A stretch of DNA of 29,082 nucleotides from Rhizophagus sp. LPA8_4_AMF (taxonomy: Eukaryota > Glomeromycota > Glomeromycetes > Glomerales > Glomeraceae), in NCBI GenBank assembly GCA_021464525.1, contig JADRCO010000641.1, positions 1-29,082 of the forward strand. The letters run 5' to 3'. Positions within the stretch are counted from its first letter, which is position 1, and each line of letters begins with the position of its first letter. The notes beneath the pieces were generated by a model. It was not told the origin of the DNA. It worked only from the letters and a program-made list of their open reading frames with translations, and searched no databases. This document shows positions 10,030-19,168 of the stretch, in pieces. A program made the translations under genes and the position numbers.

Positions 10030-10569
10030 AAATTATGATCCAAAAAAAAATTTTAGTAAATTAAGCAGCGAATATTTTTGCTTACCTAATTATTTTATAC
10101 TAACATAAATTCACAGTTTCAACTTTAATATTCAAAATGTACAGATAAGTTAACTGTATAGGGACCTTATCGCCTTAGGTTGATAACATACAGTAATGAT
10201 TAAATAACTGTTAACCACAGTCTTATTATATGAATTATTAAAAAAAACACTTGGATAGAGGCATAATTCATAGATGAATATATGTTAATAATTTATTGTA
10301 TAGCATTTTTTTTCTGATACTAATATAACCAAACCCAATACGCAATTTTCTAATTAAAGGAATAATTTAATTAATTTATCCCACTCCTATGTACATTAAA
10401 CTAGTAATAGCATGAATTTGAAATAAAAATAATAAAATTTGCATTATTTCTATATATTGTGATAAATTCCAGATATTATGTTGTGAACTGTATGTTAATA
10501 TTTTTTTCAAAAAAAGAAAAAAGAAAACTTTGTGGAATTAATAATTTTGAATTTACTGTATGTCTTTCA
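10030..10569. other. Rearranged flank of unit 2
   Basis: The sequence is a mosaic of the gene 1 flank: 10030-10250 is inverted, 10257-10390 is direct, 10391-10505 is inverted, and 10525-10569 is direct (shared AACTTTGTGGAATTAATAAT with 5605-5630). No gene is present. Confidence 0.55.
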
Positions 10570-11107
10570 CAATACACTGCAAGCTAATTGATGTGCCATT
10601 TTGAATTTATCATTCCATGTGAGATTGTCTATTTTTTTTAAATAATTTTGAAGAGTGCACTGTCGGCATTTCTTGATATTCTTATTAAAAGAAAAATAAA
10701 CGTTTATATTTTTCATAAATTATATTAAGTTTCATATAAAAATAATAATATTAAAATTATAATACCTGTTGTAATGCCAAAAACCTGATGATATTCTCAT
10801 GAAAATCAACGCCGCGCTAGATTCTAAGCTAAACGTAAATAATAAAAATGAATCTTTTGATTAAAAATGTATTTATTATAGAGACGGAATATATGATAAG
10901 TATATTATTATGTAATCACTTCGTGAACAATTTTTTTTAGCTGTGGATTCGTTGAGAGATTTTAGCGCTAAAATATTATGAGAATTTCTCCAGTTGGCAC
11001 GATAAACGGAACCTTTCCGAAGCCTCCGGAGCCAATTACTTGAAAGTTAGAAAAGTCTTCATATTGATAGTATTTAATATAGGGCTTCATCAATCCAATT
11101 CATCCAA
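10570..11107 (-). pseudogene. Broken protein kinase fragment, other subfamily
   Basis: Read on the minus strand it gives, in order, YIKYYQYEDFSNFQ, then the glycine loop VIGSGGFGKV (about 11020-11060), then RANWRNSHNILALKSLNES carrying the VAIK-type lysine, IVHEV, and after a gap RGVDFHENIIRF and GITTG followed by a GT splice site. A further exon has TLQNYLKKIDNLTWNDKF and MAHQLACSVL. Damage includes a five-base insertion after the glycine loop, an extra A in an A run, a stop in place of a likely Gln before RGVDFHENI, and loss of everything from the HRD loop onward. It differs from the two kinases at 19-26 kb. It is absent from the matching position in unit 2. Confidence 0.7.
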
Positions 11108-11410
11108 ACTGGTTTTTTGCTGCAAGACAATTTATGTACAAAAGTGTCCTTACTACGTAAAAATTTTCTCCTCTTTAAAAAATATAAATGCTAATTAATG
11201 ATCGGAAAATTTTATTCAAAGTGACTGTCGATCATTTCGTACTAGTTCTACGTATGGAATGTATGGTTTTTCCACAAAAAATACTAATCGAAATAAGGTA
11301 ATTCCATTTACATCCTTTGTCATTCAAGAACATTAATAGTGGAAAAGAAATATCGAAAATCTTATCTAAACCAAATACGAACTTCTATGACTTTTTTTGA
11401 CGATTATTAA

Positions 11411-11872
11411 TGTTTATGTAACAAATTGAAGCAAATTCTTGTTGCTTGTAACTACTGTAAATGTCGAACTGTTCGTTGAGCTGTCGAAGTGCTCGTTTAA
11501 TTTGTTAAATAGTTTTATCATTTACCTTGATTTAATTGTATATTTTTAATTTGTGAGCGAGCGAGTCTTGCGACATTTTGCTAGAATATTTGTTAATCTC
11601 TTGACAATTCCTTAACTCTTTAATTATGTTTCAGTAAACTGAGATATTCAATGTCATTAAGCTAGTAAATGGCAATCCAACCACGGAACTGAATCAGACA
11701 TAGATCGTCTACGTCTCTTGACTGAATACATCATAATGTAGTAAAGTAAATAGTAAGGTAATGATATATACTATACAAACCCTGTATTCCTAATTTTTTC
11801 ATTCCGCACATTGGAGGACAAAAAGTTTGCGTAACAGTACGTGATTCAGTAATATATTCGTAACTCTATAAA
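11411..11872 (+). promoter_or_regulatory. Upstream region and TATA box of BTB-TLDc copy 3
   Basis: The distal part matches 5650-5821 and the proximal part matches the promoters of genes 1 and 2, here without the insertion that splits unit 2. TATAAA at 11867-11872 lies 63 bases before the ATG. The stretch CTTGACTGAATACATCATAA is shared with gene 1. Confidence 0.55.
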
Positions 11873-11929
11873 TTCACACATTCGGATACGATCTTGCAAA
11901 AAAAAAACTTTATTCCCATTTCATTTATT

Positions 11930-13510
11930 ATGTCGGATAATAAATTTTTACCAAAATTATCACAAAACTTACTTGAAATTTTAGATGATGAAGAATATTA
12001 TGATGTTACAATAGAAGTTGGTAATGATCCTTATGTTAAAATTTTTCGCGCTCATATGGTTATTTTAAACTATCGTTCCCCTTATTTGAGAAGAATTTTG
12101 TCAACAAATAAAAAGAAGAATGATGGAACGCTAACACATATTAAATTACCAAATATTTCACCTGAAATTTTTCAAATAATTTTAAAGTGAGAACGGTTTA
12201 AATTATAATTACTTATTTTAAAATATAGTTTACATATTTTGTAACTATTTCATAAAAAAAATAATTACTCTTTTTTTTTTTAGGTATATTTATGGAGGAA
12301 AACTTTCTTTGGAAGAATATGATGCTTCGTACATTGTTAAAATTATGGTTGCTGCCAGTGAACTAAGTCTTCAGGAGTTAATACCCCATTCGGAATCATT
12401 TTTGATTGATAACCAAGCAAACTGGATTGAACAAAATTTTATTCAAATATATCAAACTAGCTTTGAGAGTGATTCTTTCTTAGAACTTCAAAAGTTTTGT
12501 ACGGTATTAATGTCTAAACAACCGGAAAAAATCTTTAATTCACCCGATTTTACTTCAATTTCAGAGAAAACTTTGATTTCTCTTATTCGACATGATAATC
12601 TTCAAATGAATGGAATTCAAGTCTGGGAACATGTTCTTAAATGGGGACTCGCTCAAAATCCTGAACTCCCTTCTTATACTGCAAACTTTTCAAAAGATGA
12701 TTTCAATGTTTTAAAGAATACTATACAACAATGTATTCCTTTATTAAATTCTTTACTTTGTCTTCTAAAGAATTTATGGATAAAGTTTTACCTTATAAGA
12801 AAGTTTTACCAAAGGAGTTATATAAGGAATTATTGAAAAATTTTTTGAATCATGATTATAAGCCAGCCGAGCTTCAAACGATCAAAACAAACAGTTCGGA
12901 GGGTGTTAATTCAATAGTCAATTCAAACAAACAGGTTGAATCAATTTCAAAAGTTGATTCAATAAGTATAGATTCGAAAATTATTACAATTAAACATGCA
13001 GAATTAATCTCAAAATGGATTGATAGATTAGAAATCACAGATAAGGCAAAAAATTTGTACGAATTTAAATTGATTTATCGTGAATCTCGTGATGGAATTA
13101 ATGCTCGTACGTTTCATGAAATTTGCGATAACAAACCTCATACTATATCAATTTTTAAAGTATATGGCAGTGATGAAATTCTTGGAGGATATAATCCGAT
13201 TGAATGGAAGATTGAGGGCTTTGGCGTTACTAACGATAGTTTTATATTTTCCTTTATGAGTAATGAAAATATTGAAGATTATCTTTTAAGTAGGGTGAAG
13301 AAAAAAGAGCATGCCATAATTTATTCGAAATATTCGTGTCCATCATTTGGTAACGGTGATTTTACATTATTAGGAAATTCTTACTATATAATTGGCGATA
13401 AAAGATTTATTGAGTGTTATTGTAGAAAGTCATCCTATGAAAAACCTATCAGAAAATCTGAAGATAAGTTTTTTATAGAAGATTATGAAATATTTCAGAT
13501 TAATATTTAA
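11930..13510 (+). pseudogene. BTB-BACK-TLDc copy 3, one-base frameshift
   Basis: Exon 1 is 11930-12186 and exon 2 begins at 12284, after a 97-base intron (GTGAGA...TTTTAG). The chosen ATG matches copies 1 and 2; an in-frame extension upstream to 11894 lacks an ATG. Within QCIPFIKFFTLS the run CCTTTTATT of the other copies is CCTTTATT here (12738-12745). This one-base deletion shifts the frame, and translation ends at 12836 after about 269 residues, keeping BTB and part of BACK but losing TLDc. The remaining 3' frame to 13510 is fully open and retains ILGGYNPIEW, DSFIFSF and EDYEIFQI, so the break is recent or a sequencing error. A truncated BTB-only product is also possible. Confidence 0.8.
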
Positions 13511-13789
13511 TTATATGATTTTTGTTTAAAACTTGTTTTGGTTTATTGGTATAATTCTTTCTACTTACAATCTTATATTCTTATAAATATATTAGTCTAA
13601 TTTCTATTACTAAAAGTTTAATTAAATATCTCAATATACCATTATGATATATAAGCCGAAGTTTACGTTCTACTTTGGTATATATTTTTGTTTTTTATAA
13701 AAATATAAATAAATAAATAAAATAATAAAATAAAAATGAAATGAAACGAACATGAATTTCAAAAACTGATAACAAAATCTTATAATTTA
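13511..13789. other. 3' flank of copy 3
   Basis: This is collinear with the flank of gene 2, including AAGCCGAAGTTTACGTTCTA and the AATAAAATAATAAAATAAAA tract. No separate gene is seen. Confidence 0.45.
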
Positions 13790-14290
13790 CTTCATATCCT
13801 TCTATAAAAAATCTATCATCAGTTTCTCTAATCAGTTTTCCCCTGAAAACAACAACAATTAAAACAATTGCTTCCAAGCTGGTAAATTAAATGATAGACT
13901 GTATTCAGAATTATTATATTTTCACTTGGTATATGATTTAAAACACAATTTTCACTATCATTACTATTAAAGGTGAATATATCTGGCATTTTCTAAACGC
14001 TTCATATTTTCACTTGATTTAATTGTACCCCTCTAAGAATCTTGTTACTGTTCCTCACTTTAAAAATTTTTGCATCAGAATTAAATCTATTACGAGATCA
14101 ATGAAGAATTATTCTGAATTCATGCAAAGAACTTAATTTTAAAGAATTTAGTTTCGAAGATTTTGATTTTAATGATTTTGAAACTTCATAATTATCCATT
14201 TTTAAATTAATTCGAAATTTGATTCGAAATAATTTCTGGAATCAAAATTTCTTGGAACGTTAATCTCGTCCATTTGAAGCTCGGATGATC
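13790..14290 (-). pseudogene. TLDc-domain relic C
   Basis: This is the minus-strand counterpart of relic B. It keeps SLSFNLPAWKQL and, after a short T-rich interruption that may be a former intron, KLIRETDDRFFIEGYEV near 13797-13845. The N-terminal side retains FNFEDF-like sequence with stops and shifts. Its outer edge at GGATGATCTAAATTATGATCC is the uninterrupted version of the MITE insertion site in units 1 and 2. Confidence 0.65.
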
Positions 14291-14299
14291 TAAATTATG

Positions 14300-15982
14300 A
14301 TCCAAAAAAAAATTTAGTAAATATATAAAATTTCACGAGTAAAATTTCTTGAAGGAAATATATTGTTTAAGAAGTTAAATATCCTTTTATTGAAACCATT
14401 CTTTTATTAAATTTTTATGATCATCAATTTGAACAAATTGAATAGATATCCCGTGATATAACTTAATTGATATCAAAATATTTTTGAAATTTTGGGAAGA
14501 ATTATTTTTTGAGGCTCGTTTGATAATTCAAACTAATGTCGTTTTATTCAACTCGTTTTTTTTTTATTTTTAAATTAAAAAAGTTTGTAAAATGAATAAT
14601 CAATTTCTGAAGACCAAATTCATCGCCACCGATCAAGATATAGGGAAGTGATAAATACACCTAAATAAAAATAAAAAAAAAAAAAAGATTAAAAACTTCA
14701 TTTTTAATAAAAGAAGTATATAACATATAAAAAATCTTCCATTTCAACTTTTATTACCATATGAGCACGAAATACTTATGCATAGGAATCGTTATCAACT
14801 TCTATATAATAATATCATTATTGTAAAATACAGACATGTCAGTTCACGTGATCTATAAAATCACTGTTACCCTGATATTCATTCATTGCTTTCTTATTTG
14901 TTTATTAAAGCTTTCTATTACTAATATATATGTGTACTTTTACTATTTACTGTACATACTTTTGTCATGCCTAATAAACTTAATAAACTACTATAAAATC
15001 TGCATAATCCTATTTGCAACACATGCCCGTTTATTAATCGGTACTTCCAATAATTTTTCTTTGTTAAATTTACTTATTCGTGTATTGTTGTTTATTAAAT
15101 TTTTCTGTTGTTCCTTACTGATAATCTGATAACGCTCTTCCGAATATCCAATTAATGTCGCTCTCTTAATGTTCAGTAAAAGTCCTGTGATTAATTTATC
15201 ACCCGATTATGAAGGGTGATTACATGAAGCAACTTGAAGCGGCTTGAAACGCCATACTTTTCAAAAATTCCGGGTGAGGATAGATTTAGAATATTTTACC
15301 CTAGATGTATCCAGGTGATCATCCGGGATTATTGAACTTTCGTAGCATTGCCACTGGATGATCATCATTCGGGGTTTTTTAATCAATATGGCGTTTTGTA
15401 TCTGATAACTTGTATTCCCTATTACATATGCCCGGTTTGATTTGTGTATCACATTACTTGATTTAATGTTTACTTTTTTAGATTTTGGTTAATATAGTTA
15501 TTTAACGAGATAATTAATCAAATTATAGAGATTTTAGAGATTTTTCAAAGGATGAAAATTTAATATTCAATTTTTTTCAATAATTTAAAAACTTGGTGAA
15601 TATGCGGATCTTGATTTTGTCGTGGCATATTGCATCATACTAACAACGAAATGCCAAGATTTTCATATTCTTTTTTACTGTCAATTAAGTTAGTTTGTCG
15701 ATCATTTTAGTAAATTAACCGTTAACTACAGTCAATTATATTTTGACGATCATAAAAGGACGTTAATTAACTAGGGGTTAATTAACTAAAATATACTTTA
15801 TTCCATAAATATCCAACATTGAAAAAACAAATATAAAAACTACTGATAAAAAACGTCTCTGCCCCATAAAAAAAAAAAAAAATTACATTAAAAACAAAAT
15901 TACATTTCTTTTTACATAAACTCGTAAAATTTGTATTTTTTTTTTTTTTTTAAAAAAAAATAATTTTATAATATATAAAATC
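14300..15982. other. Intergenic region with foldback cluster
   Basis: No convincing gene is present. A 97-codon hydrophobic frame at 14836-15129 is not supported. Bases 15190-15400 contain several inverted pairs: ATCACCC/GGGTGAT near 15199-15220, AAACGCCATA with TATGGCGTTT near 15247 and 15390, and TGATCATCC with GGATGATCA. They suggest a decayed foldback element without definable ends. A T16/A9 tract at 15936-15960 precedes the next gene. Confidence 0.4.
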
Positions 15983-16645
15983 ATGCAACATATTTCTCAA
16001 GATTCTCAAAATTTCCAAGGTTATAACGAAAATTTAACCGAATTTATTTCAAGTCCTTTTGAAAATAATAATAACGACAATATCGCTACAACTAATCCAA
16101 ACTTCTTTAATGATTCTTTTCATGAAAACGAATCTATCATTTCTGTTCCTTTAACACATTCTGTTACGCCAAATTTTCAATCAACTTCTCGTACAATTTC
16201 TCAACAAAAAAATGTTCCATTTATGTACCAAAAATTTCAAAGAATTTCTAATTCTATAATGATATTTGAAGAAAATGCTAAAAGACAACTTGAACAATTA
16301 TATGAATTAAAAAATCATTTAAATCAATTAAAACAATTTCTTAACACACAACAACAACATCCTATGCCTCGTCGTATAAATCGTATAAACCGAAACCGGG
16401 ATTATCGAACTCATCCTTATTTAAACGAACGTCAATTAGTCTCTTCTCATATATCAACTGCTACAGAAATTGACTGTCATTATGATAATAATGAATTAAA
16501 TTTTATGAATGAACAAAATAATTTATCAAATAATTTTCGTCCTCAACAAATGAATGCTCCTAGTTTTTCTGAAAATAGTGAAATTTTAACTAGTCCCCAA
16601 AATTTTGAATTTTATGACAATAATTATAACGTTTATGAAATCTAG
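15983..16645 (+). CDS. Asn/Gln-rich coiled-coil protein of unknown function
   Basis: A single-exon gene of 220 residues. I do not recognise the family. Residues 1-80 are low-complexity, rich in Asn, Ser, Thr and Phe. Residues about 84-122 form a predicted coiled coil (FEENAKRQLEQLYELKNHL and following heptads). A basic patch RRINRINRNRDYR lies at about 130-142, and the tail is again rich in Asn and Gln. There is no membrane segment or catalytic motif. The composition suggests a disordered nuclear or RNA-associated protein, but that is only a guess. Coding character is supported by the higher GC than the flanks, the uninterrupted frame and the sharp drop in coding signal after the TAG. The ATG is close behind an A/T tract. 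Confidence 0.7.
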   Translation: MQHISQDSQNFQGYNENLTEFISSPFENNNNDNIATTNPNFFNDSFHENESIISVPLTHSVTPNFQSTSRTISQQKNVPFMYQKFQRISNSIMIFEENAKRQLEQLYELKNHLNQLKQFLNTQQQHPMPRRINRINRNRDYRTHPYLNERQLVSSHISTATEIDCHYDNNELNFMNEQNNLSNNFRPQQMNAPSFSENSEILTSPQNFEFYDNNYNVYEI

Positions 16646-18221
16646 AGAATTTGTAAATTGCATAATATATAAATAGTATATATGTTGTTAACATTTATTT
16701 TTTTTTCCTTATTTGTAGTTTACTATATTGCTTATATTATTTTGTACCTTTATTTTATTTTATTTTATTTTTTATTATTGATATAATAATGGCATGTAGT
16801 TACGCTTATATTTAAGTGAATAAAGATAAGTCAGGTGCTGCGCTTGCAGTAAATTTCGATAACACCAAATATCATAATCTAAATTGAGTATTTACAAGTG
16901 TTAAAATTAAATATTTATCATTATATGAACCAAATAAACCTATTATATTCTATTTTATTTACGTATCAAAAATGGTTCAGCAAAAAAAAAAAGAAAAAAT
17001 ATTTAAGCAAAATGCAACCGCCAATTCAGGGCACGGCATAATTTTTCATTAATTATAAAAATTTATAATAATTTTCTTGTTCTTGCTTATTTATTTAATG
17101 TATAGTATATTAGTTTTTTATCAACTAATGGATCAATACGTTGTCTACTAATTTTACGGTTATCATTCTTTTTAACTAACTTTTATATACAGTATATGAG
17201 AAAGCAAACCATGTACTTGAGGAGTCCACTGCTTAAAAATTCCTTAAATAAATCAGATATGTAAAATTGGAATGTAAAAAATTTATTCTTGATTGAAAAT
17301 TTAGTTGAAAATAAATAACATGATTTGAAAATATTGCGGATGAAATGAAAAAAAATATTTTCTGGAATAATTATAAATTTCTTCTAAATTTCGGAATTTG
17401 AAATCAATTTTATGGACTTAAACCAATATATGTCCAAAGAGTAGAAAGAAAGTCATCAATATATAGTTGCACTTGTTTATTCATGTATAATTATTATCAC
17501 AACAAATAAATACTCTTTGCCAAATCAAATAGAAAATTTGACCTTAACTTTCCTAATAATTAAAATTGATCGTGATTCTAGTATGATTAATTAATTATTA
17601 AATCTTTTTTTTTTTAATAAAATTAGACGAAGCAATGAATAAAATGATATATAATCGATCAACTATGATTGATCGATCATGGTGAGCAATGGTAAAATTT
17701 TAATCAAGTTGCAACAAATTTTAACATCAAAATACCATTTGATAATAATTTTTTTATTTATTTCTCCTTTTCTTAAGCCCATTAGTATATGCATGCATGA
17801 ATTTTATTTGTTTAATAGTCTTATGCTGTAATAAGATTAAAAATTGATTTATTAATGATGAAGTTAAAATTTAGAATTTTTTTCCTCTTAAACGTTTATT
17901 TAATATGCTAATCATACAAATTCAATTAATTTAGTATTATTCGGACCGTACTGAACACTATGTCTTAAATAGACAAATCGCATGGGAGAAATTAACTTTC
18001 GGGAAATATTAATAATACATTTTGGGTTTGGCGTTAAAGTAAATATGTGATGAGTGAAACTACTCCAGCAATACCCGAAAATTTCAACATTATCGCATCA
18101 CGTAAGATCAGATATGATATTATAGGTTTTTATTTTTTCGCCCTTTCATCATAAATTCCGTCTTGAAAAAGTACGTTATTTCCTTTTTGTTTATAATTTA
18201 TTATTTTTGTCTTATTTTATT
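16646..18221. other. Intergenic region without identified gene
   Basis: AT-rich DNA with no supported frame. Bases 17654-17677 form a small inverted repeat (ATCGATCA and TGATCGAT). The segment around 18095-18125 (CATCACGTAAGATCAGATATGAT) resembles 23425-23445 in direct orientation, showing that the kinase duplication extended in pieces into this flank. Confidence 0.4.
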
Positions 18222-18625
18222 GCTTAGTTGAAATAATTTTCAATACTAAAATATAAACTAAAATTCCGTTTTTATTGAAAACTTAGGATAAGAAACTTTA
18301 ACTAGAATATGTATAATAAAGGATATATTTTGCGCATTGCGTTTGTTAATAGTTTAAATAATTTTACTTATAAGAAAACATGCTTTCTTTAAAAGCATGC
18401 TAAACGCGTCTTTAATGTATAATTTTTTTTATTATAATTAAAATTAAATTATAACAAATTTTTAATGCTGAATTTTTTTAAAAATTTTAAAAGAAAAAAT
18501 TATTAATAAATTTTATAAATGAAATATTTTACTGTTTATAAAAAATTGCAAGATTGTAAATATTCCTTTATTGTTTTTAAGATAAAATTTATAAATATTG
18601 CGAAATTTTTCAAAGATATATGTAC
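18222..18625. repeat. Kinase downstream block, inverted relative to 23465-23790
   Basis: The plus strand here matches the minus strand of 23465-23790. The anchor GTATAATAAAGGATATATTT followed by TGCGC is shared, as are ATTGAAAACTTAGGA and AAAATTGCAAG. The adjoining sequence at 19075-19168 matches the other kinase flank in direct orientation, so only this block has flipped. The hairpin CATGCTTT-CTTTA-AAAGCATG at 18379-18399 lies inside. Confidence 0.65.
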
Positions 18626-18668
18626 CAATAAAATTTATCATTTTCTGAATATACGAATAACAATAAGT

Positions 18669-18686
18669 GCGTGACCAAAGTCACGC
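18669..18686. repeat. Perfect short hairpin
   Basis: GCGTGAC and GTCACGC are separated by four bases (CAAA) and followed by ACACGTGAT. The block up to about 18760 is GC-richer than its surroundings. It may be part of a small foldback element. Confidence 0.4.
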
Positions 18687-18765
18687 GGACACGTGATTTG
18701 TACGATACGCCCGTCGATACGGTTTTATTTATGATGCGGCGATGACGTTTCTATAATGCAGATAA

Positions 18766-19044
18766 TACTTGAAATATTTCTCCTTTGATCAGCGATTTCA
18801 GAATCTATATATGAATAATGAAAATTTACATAATATTTCTTCAAATATCAACGGGAAGGTGGGATCTTAACGTTTTCCCGGTTTAAAAGATAAAGATCCT
18901 GATATGCCCCTTGGACATTCGGAAGTAAATTTTTTAAGAAATAATTTACAATTTAATTTAGCGTCAAATGAATTGTCACTGGCTTTTCTTAAAAATTTTG
19001 AAAAAAGTATACCAAATAAGATTAAATGTCAATTTATTTTGTAA
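18766..19044 (+). pseudogene. Short coding relic with one in-frame stop, family unknown
   Basis: One plus-strand frame is open from 18766 to the TAA at 19042-19044 except for a TAA at 18868-18870. It reads through YFSFDQRFQNLYMNNENL, then after the stop FPGLKDKDPDMPLGHSEV and NNLQFNLASNELSLAFLKNF. The amino acid composition looks like real protein rather than AT noise. An ATG lies at 18811, in the same frame. I do not recognise it. It ends about 125 bases from the 3' end of kinase 1. Confidence 0.35.
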
Positions 19045-19168
19045 TTCCGATATCAATCATTTACATAGAGTAAAAAAAAAAATAATTTATTGATAATAAT
19101 ATGTTTCTAATCCATTATTTATGATAAATAAAAAAATTAAACTTTCTATAAACATTTAAAAATTAAAA

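Noticed and set aside
11894..11929. Upstream in-frame extension of BTB-TLDc copy 3
   Set aside because: It has no ATG and corresponds to the 5' leader of copies 1 and 2; the ATG at 11930 matches theirs.
14836..15129. 97-codon hydrophobic open frame
   Set aside because: Its Ile/Leu/Tyr-rich composition is what AT-rich non-coding DNA yields; no domain, no homologous copy in the window and no promoter support.
15190..15400. Considered as a defined MITE
   Set aside because: Several inverted pairs exist but no consistent outer ends or target duplication, so only a foldback cluster is recorded.
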